A stretch of DNA of 64,000 bases from a virus. The stretch covers positions 1-64,000 of the IMG/VR virus record IMGVR_UViG_3300008110_000034. One strand, given 5' to 3'. Each line of letters opens with the position of its first letter. Position 1 is the first letter of the stretch. Position numbers and translations under genes: made by a program. Below the pieces are notes generated by a model that worked only from the letters and a program-made list of their open reading frames with translations, was not told the origin of the DNA and searched no databases. Of the stretch, positions 9,354 through 16,301 are shown piece by piece.

Positions 9354-9688
9354 ACGTTGTAAAAGGAACTATAAAACCTCTTCGAAAAAATATTCTAGTA
9401 ACGAATATGAATTTTGACGGGATCACTACAACTGGTGGAATTTATATTCCTAGTGACGACGGAAAGACTAGAGGAGTTAAGCCACGGTGGGGTCAAGTAT
9501 GGGCAATTGGGCCAGAACAAAACGATGTTGAGGTCGGTGATTGGATTCTAATAGAACACGGCCGTTGGACTAGAGGTGTTAAGGTCGAAGAGGATGGTAA
9601 AGAATTTGTTATTCGAAGAGTAGACATTGATGCTGTTTTGATTAAAACAGATCAAAAACCAAGTGACGAATACATTGCCTACGATTAA
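9350..9688 (+). CDS. GroES-like co-chaperonin (gp31 type)
   Basis: A 112-aa protein with the GroES/gp31 pattern: KPLRKNILVT at the start, the mobile-loop region G-I-T-T-T-G-G-I-Y-I-P near residues 25-36, and G-x-V-W-A-I-G-P then V-G-D-W-I-L-I-E in the beta-barrel. In T4, gp31 replaces GroES so that the host GroEL can fold the large capsid protein. The length is close to gp31 (111 aa). It is followed immediately by a terminator. The GGI in the mobile loop fits binding to GroEL. Confidence 0.8.
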   Translation: MNVVKGTIKPLRKNILVTNMNFDGITTTGGIYIPSDDGKTRGVKPRWGQVWAIGPEQNDVEVGDWILIEHGRWTRGVKVEEDGKEFVIRRVDIDAVLIKTDQKPSDEYIAYD

Positions 9689-9703
9689 AAGATAAAAAAT
9701 CTT

Positions 9704-9733
9704 AATAGGGCCATTGACAGGCCCTATTTTTTT
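9704..9733 (+). terminator. Terminator overlapping a promoter
   Basis: Stem aatagggc (9704-9711) pairs with gccctatt (9721-9728), 9-nt loop, T run to 9733. The loop carries the -35 box and the 3' arm plus T run form most of the spacer of the promoter at 9714-9742. Confidence 0.85.
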
Positions 9734-9742
9734 CTGTATAAT
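9714..9742 (+). promoter_or_regulatory. Perfect sigma70-type promoter
   Basis: TTGACA at 9714-9719, a 17-base spacer and TATAAT at 9737-9742. Predicted start near 9749; the ATG at 9765 follows with GGAG at about 9756. The promoter is nested in the preceding terminator. Confidence 0.8.
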
Positions 9743-9764
9743 ATCTAAACAATATGGAGAAACT

Positions 9765-9941
9765 ATGTCAGTGCTTGATATACAACCTAAAGATACTAGT
9801 AAAGGGCATTTTTATGTTAGCCTTGCTAAAAGTGGAATTAGAATATTTGCTGGCGGTGTATTAATGGCCGGAAACATTTGGCTAGCTGGTGTGTGCATTG
9901 TACTAGCCGAAGTGCTAGGTGTAATTGAAGAAATTGTATGA
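9765..9941 (+). CDS. Small membrane protein
   Basis: A 58-aa protein with one hydrophobic segment (about residues 27-52: IRIFAGGVLMAGNIWLAG, then VCIVLAEVLGVI). The start is ATG 9765, downstream of the promoter; an upstream TTG at 9714 lies inside the -35 box and is excluded. It is the first gene of an early-type operon that runs into the clamp loader. No family recognised; a role in host takeover or superinfection exclusion is only a guess. Confidence 0.55.
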   Translation: MSVLDIQPKDTSKGHFYVSLAKSGIRIFAGGVLMAGNIWLAGVCIVLAEVLGVIEEIV

Positions 9942-10390
9942 AGATCGGATTTACTTGTAGCACTTTTGACTTATTTCATGCCGGGCATATCATGATGCTC
10001 AAAGAAGCTAAAAGTGTATGTGATCATTTAATTGTAGGACTTCAAACAGACCCTACTATTGATCGTCCAAGAGAAAAAAATAAACCAATACAGACTATCT
10101 TTGAAAGATATGTGCAATTAGAAGCTTGTAAGTATGTAGACGAAATCGTAGTGTACGGCACTGAAAAAGAGTTAGTAGACATCTTGCTTAGTTATCCTAT
10201 TAATGTTAGAATACTAGGTATAGAATACATAGATAAAGATTTTACAGGAAAAAAAGAATGTAATGCTAGAGGAATCGAATTGTATTTTAATAATAGACAA
10301 CATAGTTTCAGCACCACAGAATTAAGAAATCGTGTTGTATATGCCGAAGACATTAAGCGTGTACAAAATCAACCACCGTTAGGAACATAA
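9938..10390 (+). CDS. Cytidylyltransferase-like protein (TagD/RfaE type)
   Basis: A 150-aa protein with the nucleotidyltransferase signature G-F-T-C-S-T-F-D-L-F-H-A-G-H (HAGH at residues 14-17) and a late STTELR motif near residue 124, which corresponds to the ISTTxLR motif of glycerol-3-phosphate cytidylyltransferases. Such enzymes join CTP or ATP to a phosphorylated alcohol or sugar. The length (about 130-150 aa) fits a single-domain enzyme. Substrate unknown; it overlaps both neighbours (ATGA and TAATG), so it belongs to the clamp-loader operon. Confidence 0.8.
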   Translation: MKIGFTCSTFDLFHAGHIMMLKEAKSVCDHLIVGLQTDPTIDRPREKNKPIQTIFERYVQLEACKYVDEIVVYGTEKELVDILLSYPINVRILGIEYIDKDFTGKKECNARGIELYFNNRQHSFSTTELRNRVVYAEDIKRVQNQPPLGT

Positions 10391-10536
10391 TGACCGATAG
10401 AGAATATACAGATGCAATCATGATGTTACATCAAATTGCTCGCATGATTGAAACAAAAATGGGTAAAGGAAATCTCAGCGAAGACATCCGTGACTGCGCT
10501 GATCGATTACACGAATTAACTAAAAAGGTTGTATAA
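10390..10536 (+). CDS. Small hypothetical protein (48 aa)
   Basis: ATG 10390 overlaps the previous stop as TAATG and the frame closes at 10536, itself overlapping the next ATG as TAATG. The 48-residue product (MTDREYTDAIMMLHQIARMI at the start) is predicted helical and charged. Perfect coupling on both sides is the main support that it is a real gene. Confidence 0.55.
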   Translation: MTDREYTDAIMMLHQIARMIETKMGKGNLSEDIRDCADRLHELTKKVV

Positions 10537-10760
10537 TGGTATATAAAACAATTTCAACTGAAGTTGATGTAGATATCGACTTATCAGATTTTGACACTGA
10601 GGATTTGATTGAAGAACTAGAAAGTCGTGGTACCGGCGTCGATAGCTTCGGTGATGGTACTGAAGTTTTACAGACTATATACCAGAAGCGTAGACTAGGT
10701 AAAGATTATCAGCAAGAGCTAGACGAACTTATTTGGTTAGGATTAGGAAAAATTATATGA
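10536..10760 (+). CDS. Small acidic hypothetical protein
   Basis: A 74-aa acidic protein (STEVDVDIDLSDFDTEDLIE near the N-terminus). It starts in the TAATG of the previous gene and overlaps the clamp loader by ATGA. No family recognised. Position directly before the clamp loader suggests replication, unproven. Confidence 0.5.
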   Translation: MVYKTISTEVDVDIDLSDFDTEDLIEELESRGTGVDSFGDGTEVLQTIYQKRRLGKDYQQELDELIWLGLGKII

Positions 10761-11680
10761 AAGAACTATGGGTAGAAAAGTATCGCCCGAATACAATCGA
10801 CGGATATGTCTTTAGAGATACTCATCAGCGAGAGCAAATTGAAAGTTGGATTAAGCAAGGCAGTATTCCACATTTGCTTTTTAGCGGTAATGCTGGTATT
10901 GGAAAAACAACTCTAGCAAAAATACTGTTAAATGAATTAGAAATTAATGACTTAGATATTTTAGAAATCAATGCTAGTCGTACAAATAGTGTTGAAGATG
11001 TAAGAGACAAAATTGTAAACTTTGTACAAATGATTCCTTTTGGAAATTTTAAGGTGGTATTATTAGATGAAGCCGATTATCTTAGCCCTAATGCACAAGC
11101 TGCTCTCCGCGGAGTTATGGAAGAGTATCATACAACTGCTCGTTTTATCCTCACCTGCAACTACCCTAATCGCATTATCCCTGCTATACATTCACGATGT
11201 CAAGGATTTCACATTGAACGAACGGATATTACTGAGTTTACCGCTCGTGTTGCTACAATACTTGTTAGCGAAGAAGTTGATTTCGACTTGGATACGCTTG
11301 ACACGTTCGTAAAGGCAACGTATCCAGACTTACGTAAATGCATTAACACTGTTCAAATGAATAGTATGGATAAGTGTTTACATACTCCGGAAAAAGGAGA
11401 CACTGGTGAACAAGACTACAAGTTGGAAATGGTAGAACTATTCAAAAAAGGAAAAATATCAGAAGCACGTAAGCTTGTATGCAGTCAGGCCAGACCTGAG
11501 GAAATGGAGGAAATTTTCCGATGGTTATATGACAACGTTAGTATATTCGGAGATGAAGAAAAGCAAGAAAAGGCTATTTTAATTATCAAACAAGGACTAG
11601 TTGATCATACACTAGTTATTGATCCGGAAATTAACCTTGCAGCAACCTTAATTAGATTAAGTCATATTAATGAAATTTGA
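10757..11680 (+). CDS. Clamp loader ATPase subunit (gp44/RFC type)
   Basis: A 307-aa AAA+ protein starting MKELWVEKYRPNTIDGYV, the classical N-terminus of RFC small subunits and T4 gp44. Walker A GNAGIGKT at residues 44-51, Walker B LLDEAD at 102-107, sensor 1 region LTCNYPNRI near 132-140 and the SRC motif at 146-148 are all present. It loads the sliding clamp (gene at 34813) onto primer-template DNA. The start is ATG 10757, which overlaps the previous stop; an upstream GTG at 10733 would add 8 unlikely residues. In T4 the small subunit gp62 follows; here a different gene follows. Confidence 0.92.
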   Translation: MKELWVEKYRPNTIDGYVFRDTHQREQIESWIKQGSIPHLLFSGNAGIGKTTLAKILLNELEINDLDILEINASRTNSVEDVRDKIVNFVQMIPFGNFKVVLLDEADYLSPNAQAALRGVMEEYHTTARFILTCNYPNRIIPAIHSRCQGFHIERTDITEFTARVATILVSEEVDFDLDTLDTFVKATYPDLRKCINTVQMNSMDKCLHTPEKGDTGEQDYKLEMVELFKKGKISEARKLVCSQARPEEMEEIFRWLYDNVSIFGDEEKQEKAILIIKQGLVDHTLVIDPEINLAATLIRLSHINEI

Positions 11681-12107
11681 GCCAGAAGATCCAGCAAGAA
11701 AAAATCTTCTTCCATATCCAATTGATATTGGATCTCCTAAATTTGATTTAGTTCCCGTAACTAAGCAAAAAGATATCATGATCAATGTTGCCAGATTACA
11801 TGCGCAACAAGAATATGATAGAATAATGGAACTGGTAAAGGTACTACAAAAGCAAGCAGAACAAATTAAACGTCGTTTAGAAATCACAGATGCTGTTCAT
11901 GCCGCAGAGTATCAATTCCAAGTATACCATAATCAAATATATTGGATAGCGTTTGATCATAAAATAAACAAGACTAGACTTTGCCATCAAGGCCCAAATG
12001 ATTGGACGACTGGGGCTCCGGCACATTATGATTATATTGCTAGAGTAAAGTGGCTAGGAGATCATACTTGGTTAGAAGTTGACGATAATGGAAATCCAGT
12101 ACCATGA
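11670..12107 (+). CDS. DUF2452-like hypothetical protein
   Basis: A 145-aa protein that overlaps the clamp loader by 11 bases. It begins with a proline-rich segment (NLLPYPIDIGSPKFDLV), then a long helix (residues 35-75) and a C-terminal beta part with W-I-A-F-D-H and G-P-N-D-W. The arrangement resembles DUF2452 proteins from memory; this is not verified. It occupies the place of gp62 in T4 but shows no visible similarity to gp62. Confidence 0.45.
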   Translation: MKFEPEDPARKNLLPYPIDIGSPKFDLVPVTKQKDIMINVARLHAQQEYDRIMELVKVLQKQAEQIKRRLEITDAVHAAEYQFQVYHNQIYWIAFDHKINKTRLCHQGPNDWTTGAPAHYDYIARVKWLGDHTWLEVDDNGNPVP

Positions 12108-12583
12108 AACAAAAGTTTATTGATTTGTATATGGATTGGGCGAAACGTCTTGCTCAGTTAAGCTATGCAAAAAGATTACAAGTGGGAGCAGTGATTGTCA
12201 AAGATGATACTGTAATCAGTTACGGTTACAATGGTATGCCTGCAGATTGGAATAATGACTGCGAAGATCGTATATATGCCAACGAATGGACTATTGATGC
12301 TGCTGAGTGGCAGTACACAGACGAAACTGGCAAACCGTATAATTTAAAAACTAAGCCAGAAGTGCTTCATGCAGAGTCAAACGCCATTAGCAAACTTGCT
12401 CGTAGTAGCAACAGTGGCGCTGGTGCTGATATTTTTATCACACATAGTCCATGTCTTGAATGTGCCAAACTTATATACCAATCAGGAATTGGGCGTGTTT
12501 ATTACTGCCAAGACTATCGTGATCGTTCGGGAATTAATTTCTTATTATCTTCAGGAATATTGGTAAACAAAATAGGGGAGTAA
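12104..12583 (+). CDS. Deoxycytidylate (dCMP) deaminase
   Basis: A 159-aa zinc deaminase. H89-A-E91 (VLHAESNAI) and PCLEC with Cys117 and Cys120 form the zinc and catalytic site of the ComEB/T4 Cd family. The N-terminal AKRLQVGAVIVKDD..GYNGMP is typical. It converts dCMP to dUMP, which ThyX (53506) can then methylate to dTMP. It overlaps its upstream neighbour by ATGA; its last codons lie inside the shared terminator. Confidence 0.92.
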   Translation: MKQKFIDLYMDWAKRLAQLSYAKRLQVGAVIVKDDTVISYGYNGMPADWNNDCEDRIYANEWTIDAAEWQYTDETGKPYNLKTKPEVLHAESNAISKLARSSNSGAGADIFITHSPCLECAKLIYQSGIGRVYYCQDYRDRSGINFLLSSGILVNKIGE

Positions 12584-12600
12584 TCTCCCCTATTATTTTA
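12571..12600. terminator. Bidirectional terminator between convergent genes
   Basis: A perfect 10-bp stem aataggggag / ctcccctatt (12571-12580 with 12585-12594) with a TAAT loop, flanked by T-rich sequence on the plus strand and by TTTG on the minus strand. It serves the dCMP deaminase operon and phoH, which converge here. Confidence 0.85.
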
Positions 12601-13317
12601 ATCTCCGTAAATATCTAGAATTTCTTTTACTGCATTATGTCTTTCTATATCTAATTTGTCAAAGTGGACAATATCAAGATGTTCTAAATTTTGTTTTTGT
12701 TCAATTAAATTACAAAAATCCATCAATCCGTTGTCTCTTAATCTATCTGCTTGTGCCAGATCTCCTGTTACAACCATTTTAGAATTTTCTCCTAATCTAG
12801 TTAATAACATTTTCATTTGACTCTTTGTAGCATTTTGCATTTCGTCTGCTACAATATAAGAATTTTTAAAAGTTCGTCCTCGCATATACGCAAGCGGACT
12901 TATTTCGATCACTCCTTCCTCTAACATTTTAGCGATGTCTTTATTTTGATAATACTCAAGTAACACATCAAATATAGGTCTAGTCCAGGGCGCCATTTTT
13001 TCTTCTAATGTTCCTGGTAAAAATCCTAAATCTTCGTCTACTGAAATGGCGGGTCGTGTAATAACAATTTTTTCAACTCTTCCCTCTTGCAAATATTTGA
13101 TTCCTGCTTGTACTGCCAACAGGGTTTTTCCTGTTCCAGCAGGCCCAACAGCAAACACTATGTCTTTTCTGCTATCTTTTAGTTTTGATACATAAGTTTC
13201 TTGGTGCTTGTTGCGAGGGATTAAAGATACTTGCTTCTTTTTAAGAGGCAAAAATGTTGGGAAATTGATTATATTATCTTCTGAGGTAAAACGTTTTTTC
13301 ACTCGTTGTTTACTCAT
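12598..13317 (-). CDS. phoH: PhoH-like ATPase
   Basis: A 239-aa protein with Walker A GPAGTGKT at 58-65, Walker B-like VADEMQNAT at 156-164 and the VVTGDLAQ motif near 182-189, all typical of PhoH. PhoH-type ATPases are very common in marine phages; the biochemical role is not settled, with RNA-linked and phosphate-stress roles proposed. The gene stands alone on the minus strand with AGGAG at 13328-13324 before the ATG. Its leader contains two competing hairpins, one of which covers this Shine-Dalgarno. Confidence 0.9.
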   Translation of the reverse strand: MSKQRVKKRFTSEDNIINFPTFLPLKKKQVSLIPRNKHQETYVSKLKDSRKDIVFAVGPAGTGKTLLAVQAGIKYLQEGRVEKIVITRPAISVDEDLGFLPGTLEEKMAPWTRPIFDVLLEYYQNKDIAKMLEEGVIEISPLAYMRGRTFKNSYIVADEMQNATKSQMKMLLTRLGENSKMVVTGDLAQADRLRDNGLMDFCNLIEQKQNLEHLDIVHFDKLDIERHNAVKEILDIYGD

Positions 13318-13323
13318 TAAGTT

Positions 13324-13384
13324 CTCCTACTTTAAAGTAAAAGTAGGACTTGTAGGTACCCACCAGTAACTACAGAGGTCCTAC
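13324..13384 (-). promoter_or_regulatory. phoH leader with two mutually exclusive hairpins
   Basis: Hairpin A: 13325-13333 pairs with 13340-13348 (9 bp, 6-nt loop) and includes most of the AGGAG Shine-Dalgarno (13324-13328). Hairpin B: 13343-13349 pairs with 13378-13384 (7 bp, GTAGGAC/GTCCTAC), plus an inner 4-bp stem 13352-13355 with 13370-13373. Both use bases 13343-13348, so they cannot form together. That is the layout of a translational switch; function is inferred. Confidence 0.5.
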
Positions 13385-13440
13385 ACAGATATTTAATGTT
13401 TTATCAAAATAATAATATAGTATGATATCGTTTAAAAGCA

Positions 13441-13448
13441 GATAAATA
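13441..13448 (+). promoter_or_regulatory. Late promoter box GATAAATA
   Basis: GATAAATA 25 bases before ATG 13474, opening the plus-strand structural run after phoH. Predicted start near 13454. A purine-rich AGGA lies at 13464-13467. Confidence 0.6.
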
Positions 13449-13473
13449 ATTGTGCAAATTATAGGATCCAACA

Positions 13474-14013
13474 ATGCATGATATTTTAGATGTAATAAAG
13501 AACGTCGAATCTCTTTATTCTACAAATAATAGCCTCTCTATTCTTAAAGATTTTGAGCGTGTTTTAGACGAAATGAATATGTATGTTTACGAAAATTGGG
13601 AAGACGGCGAGCTAGCCGAAGGACCTATCGTAGAAAGACATTGGATAACTGCTAGTTTTATGTGGCCTCACAAAAAAATGCCGGATCCAATGGCAGCTAA
13701 AAGACTTCTTGAATACGGATGCAAAGTAAACTATAAAAAAAGTTCCTTAATTGAACCAAGACAAATTAAAACACCGGATGATGTAAGACCAGGAACTAGA
13801 AAAGGTAAACTAGATCGTACATCTATTTGGATTGTTGAAATCATGATGCCAAAAAAATTGGTAGAAGACATATACGAAGGTTATATGTCAAAATTAAAAG
13901 AAACTAAATTTGGTCGTACAAGTAAAGTTTCAGCTAGTCCTGCAGAGCCAGCAGATGCTACTGCAATGGCTGCTCCTGCTGCTCCTGCTGCTCCTGCTGC
14001 GCCGGCAGTATAA
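13474..14013 (+). CDS. Hypothetical virion-associated protein with Ala/Pro tail
   Basis: A 179-aa protein: a helical N-terminus, a middle region (residues 55-140) with several W and P residues, and a C-terminal tail of Ala-Pro repeats (AAPAAPAAPAAP). It is driven by a late promoter box, which suggests a structural or assembly role. Similar Ala/Pro tails occur at 15774 and 26972. No family recognised. Confidence 0.5.
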   Translation: MHDILDVIKNVESLYSTNNSLSILKDFERVLDEMNMYVYENWEDGELAEGPIVERHWITASFMWPHKKMPDPMAAKRLLEYGCKVNYKKSSLIEPRQIKTPDDVRPGTRKGKLDRTSIWIVEIMMPKKLVEDIYEGYMSKLKETKFGRTSKVSASPAEPADATAMAAPAAPAAPAAPAV

Positions 14014-14022
14014 AGGATTTAC

Positions 14023-14757
14023 ATGAATAGTTTAAACGAAGACCTACGCAAAGGCGATTTAAAATTACTAGTAGATAATATCTTTGAAGTTGACAGTTAT
14101 GTTAGCAAAATGGGGTCTGACCAAGATGTATCAACGATCTCATTTACGGTAACTGGTCAAGCTGCTGCTAAAGATTTAGTTAAGTTTTTAGAAAACGGAT
14201 ATAGTTTTATTTTAGATGCTGACATAAGCTCAGGACAAGTAAAAGATGACAAATATAAAGTATTTGTAGAAATTGAAAGAAACAAAGATACTGCTAAAAA
14301 TATTACAGAGATGTTAGACGGTGTTGGTAAGTTAGCCGATGTTGAAAACTTTAAATTTAGATATTATAAAAGCTTTCAGTCTGAAGAAGCAGAAATGTCA
14401 AGATTAAATGAAATCATTCCTACTAGTCCAGATGCTTACGATTTAAGAATTAAAGAAAGTTATATGAACAATTTCAGTAACTTTTTTAATAGGAGTTTTA
14501 TTGAAAATATTGATGTCAATGATGATACCCTGGTATTTCAAAAAATGTATGCTGAGCCTTTAAGAATGAAAATAAAAAACTTTGGACAGAAAAATGCTGT
14601 CTACGACAGTACACCTGGTGCATTCATGCTTGAAAGTAAAGACATGGCTGAAATCTTGTATCTAACAAAATATTTAGGCAACTATAATATTACTAAAATT
14701 GGAAATACTTTTATTTTTGAAAATAACAATCATGCAGTATCTCTGGAGAAATTATAA
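14023..14757 (+). CDS. Hypothetical protein, probable late gene
   Basis: A 244-aa protein with alternating alpha/beta character and no recognised motif. Shine-Dalgarno AAAGGA precedes ATG 14023. It overlaps the next gene by one base (TAATG), so it is co-translated with the spanin-like pair. A virion or morphogenesis role is inferred from the late operon only. Confidence 0.5.
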   Translation: MNSLNEDLRKGDLKLLVDNIFEVDSYVSKMGSDQDVSTISFTVTGQAAAKDLVKFLENGYSFILDADISSGQVKDDKYKVFVEIERNKDTAKNITEMLDGVGKLADVENFKFRYYKSFQSEEAEMSRLNEIIPTSPDAYDLRIKESYMNNFSNFFNRSFIENIDVNDDTLVFQKMYAEPLRMKIKNFGQKNAVYDSTPGAFMLESKDMAEILYLTKYLGNYNITKIGNTFIFENNNHAVSLEKL

Positions 14758-15212
14758 TGTGGATGTTTAATTTTATACCTGATAGTTGGTTAATATGGTT
14801 AACTTATTCAATGTTAACAGTTGGTGTGGTTTTATATATTGCTAGTAAATTAATTTCCTGGATACCTATGATTAAAAACTACAAGATTCCTATGGAACTT
14901 GTTGGTATTATTTTATACGGTGCTTCGGCATATTTTCTAGGAGGTTTTTCAAACGAAGAAAAATGGCAGCAACGTATAAAAGAATTAGAAGAACAAATTA
15001 GAGTAGCAGAAGAAAAAAGTCAACAAGTTAATACAGTAATTAAAGAAAAGATTGTGTATAGAACTAAAGTTATTAAACAAAAAGAAACTGTGTATGTTGA
15101 TAAGATAAAAGAAATAGCCAAAGAAGTTGATGCTAAATGCGAAGTGGATCCTAGAGTGATTGAACTGTTAAATGAAGCATCTGAGAATCCGGTAAAAGGA
15201 GAAGATAAATGA
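14757..15212 (+). CDS. Inner-membrane spanin-like protein (Rz type)
   Basis: A 151-aa protein with two hydrophobic segments (about residues 9-31 and 40-62), then a long coiled coil (about 65-125: QRIKELEEQIRVAEEKSQQV and following) and a short C-terminal part with CEVDPRVIELLNEA. A membrane anchor plus periplasmic coiled coil followed by a coupled lipoprotein gene is the Rz/Rz1 layout used to disrupt the outer membrane at lysis. Two rather than one N-terminal segments is unusual for an i-spanin. Confidence 0.6.
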   Translation: MWMFNFIPDSWLIWLTYSMLTVGVVLYIASKLISWIPMIKNYKIPMELVGIILYGASAYFLGGFSNEEKWQQRIKELEEQIRVAEEKSQQVNTVIKEKIVYRTKVIKQKETVYVDKIKEIAKEVDAKCEVDPRVIELLNEASENPVKGEDK

Positions 15213-15475
15213 AATTTCCTATAATCCTCGTTAGTCTGATGTTAGTAGGATGTTCTACTCCAGTTCCTGTTAAAATGAAATTTCCGGATGTACCATCTGA
15301 GTTATTAGAAGCTTGTCCAGATCTTGAAAAAGTTCCTGCAGGTACTAAACAATTAAGTACAACCGCAGAAGTGGTAATTAAAAATTATTCAAAATATCAC
15401 GGGTGCAAAGGCAAAGTTGATGACTGGATTGAGTGGTACAAAAATCAAAAATCTATATCAGATTCAATAAAATAA
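15209..15475 (+). CDS. Outer-membrane lipoprotein, spanin-like (Rz1 type)
   Basis: An 88-aa protein with signal peptide and lipobox (LMLVGC, lipid-modified Cys about residue 15), overlapping the coiled-coil gene by ATGA. The mature part is short and proline-containing at its start (STPVPVKMKFPDVP). Pairing with the upstream gene supports an o-spanin. It lacks the very high proline content of lambda Rz1. Confidence 0.6.
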   Translation: MKFPIILVSLMLVGCSTPVPVKMKFPDVPSELLEACPDLEKVPAGTKQLSTTAEVVIKNYSKYHGCKGKVDDWIEWYKNQKSISDSIK

Positions 15476-15501
15476 TCAAAACTTGATTAGTTCCAAAATT
15501 G

Positions 15502-15509
15502 GATAAATA
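15502..15509 (+). promoter_or_regulatory. Late promoter box GATAAATA
   Basis: GATAAATA 25 bases before ATG 15535, followed by the strong Shine-Dalgarno AAGGAAGGAG. Predicted start near 15515. Confidence 0.6.
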
Positions 15510-15534
15510 TTAGCATATTAAGGAAGGAGCGATT

Positions 15535-15777
15535 ATGAACCTAAAATGGATCGTACTATTACCCGTTTTAATGTTCTTATCTGGATGTGAAGAGCGATAC
15601 AGATATCCATGTCAAGACCCAGACAACTGGGAAGAAAAACAATGTAAAAAACCCTACTGTAGTGCCAATGGAACCTGTCCAGAAGACTTAACAAACTACG
15701 AAAAAAAAAACGTAATGATTAATAAAGAAGGAAATGCTGTATTTGTACCAGCGCCAAGTAAAGGAGAATGTAAATGA
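15535..15777 (+). CDS. Small Cys-rich lipoprotein
   Basis: An 80-aa protein with a signal peptide and lipobox (LMFLSGC, Cys about residue 18). The mature part has six further cysteines (in YPCQD, KQCKKPYC, GTCPED and the C-terminal ECK), suggesting disulfides in the periplasm or outside. It overlaps the next gene by ATGA. Function unknown; superinfection exclusion or lysis support are possibilities. Confidence 0.6.
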   Translation: MNLKWIVLLPVLMFLSGCEERYRYPCQDPDNWEEKQCKKPYCSANGTCPEDLTNYEKKNVMINKEGNAVFVPAPSKGECK

Positions 15778-16265
15778 TTAAAGAATTATGGGACGGACCA
15801 AGATATACGTCTGAAGAGCTTCAAGCTCGTTTAAAGTTTTTTATTGGTATAGTTCTAGGCCTAACACTATTTGGAATTGTTTTTGTAGTGTTATACAGTC
15901 TAATTTTTGTAACTCAACCAATGAATGGAATGAGCCCTGTTGATAATAAGTTTTTTGAACTCATTATACCTATCGCAACATTCTTAACTGGTACACTGTC
16001 TGGCATTATGCTAGCAGGTGACGACAAAGATTTAAGAATGAAAGCTATAGAAGCAGCTAATAAACCTCCTCCACCGAGTGCTCCTACACCTTCGCCGTCG
16101 ATTTCACCAAGACCAGTTGGACCTAGTCCAATGATGCCTATGGCTGCTGCTCCGGCTGCAGGAATGGGAGTTGTTTCTGCTACGGGCGTTGGTGATCTTC
16201 CAGCTTTTGGAAAACCTGCTATTCCAAATACCCCGCTAGATGACACAATGAATCCATTAGAGTAG
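15774..16265 (+). CDS. Two-TM membrane protein, possible holin
   Basis: A 163-aa protein with two membrane segments (about residues 20-48 and 63-84) and a Pro/Ala-rich C-terminal tail (residues 98-160). Two-TM proteins beside spanin-like genes can be holins, but the tail and lack of a known family make this a weak call. It is co-translated with the lipoprotein upstream. Confidence 0.45.
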   Translation: MIKELWDGPRYTSEELQARLKFFIGIVLGLTLFGIVFVVLYSLIFVTQPMNGMSPVDNKFFELIIPIATFLTGTLSGIMLAGDDKDLRMKAIEAANKPPPPSAPTPSPSISPRPVGPSPMMPMAAAPAAGMGVVSATGVGDLPAFGKPAIPNTPLDDTMNPLE

Positions 16266-16294
16266 TTGACATTGTGATTTTTGTAGTGTATAAT
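16266..16294 (+). promoter_or_regulatory. Perfect sigma70-type promoter for the chaperone operon
   Basis: TTGACA 16266-16271, 17-base spacer, TATAAT 16289-16294. The -35 begins on the base after the previous stop codon. Predicted start near 16301, one base before the dnaJ ATG at 16302. Confidence 0.8.
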
Positions 16295-16301
16295 GTTTAT
16301 C

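Noticed and set aside
11670-12107. gp62 clamp-loader small subunit
   Set aside because: Position fits but no gp62-like sequence was recognised and the domain order looks like DUF2452.
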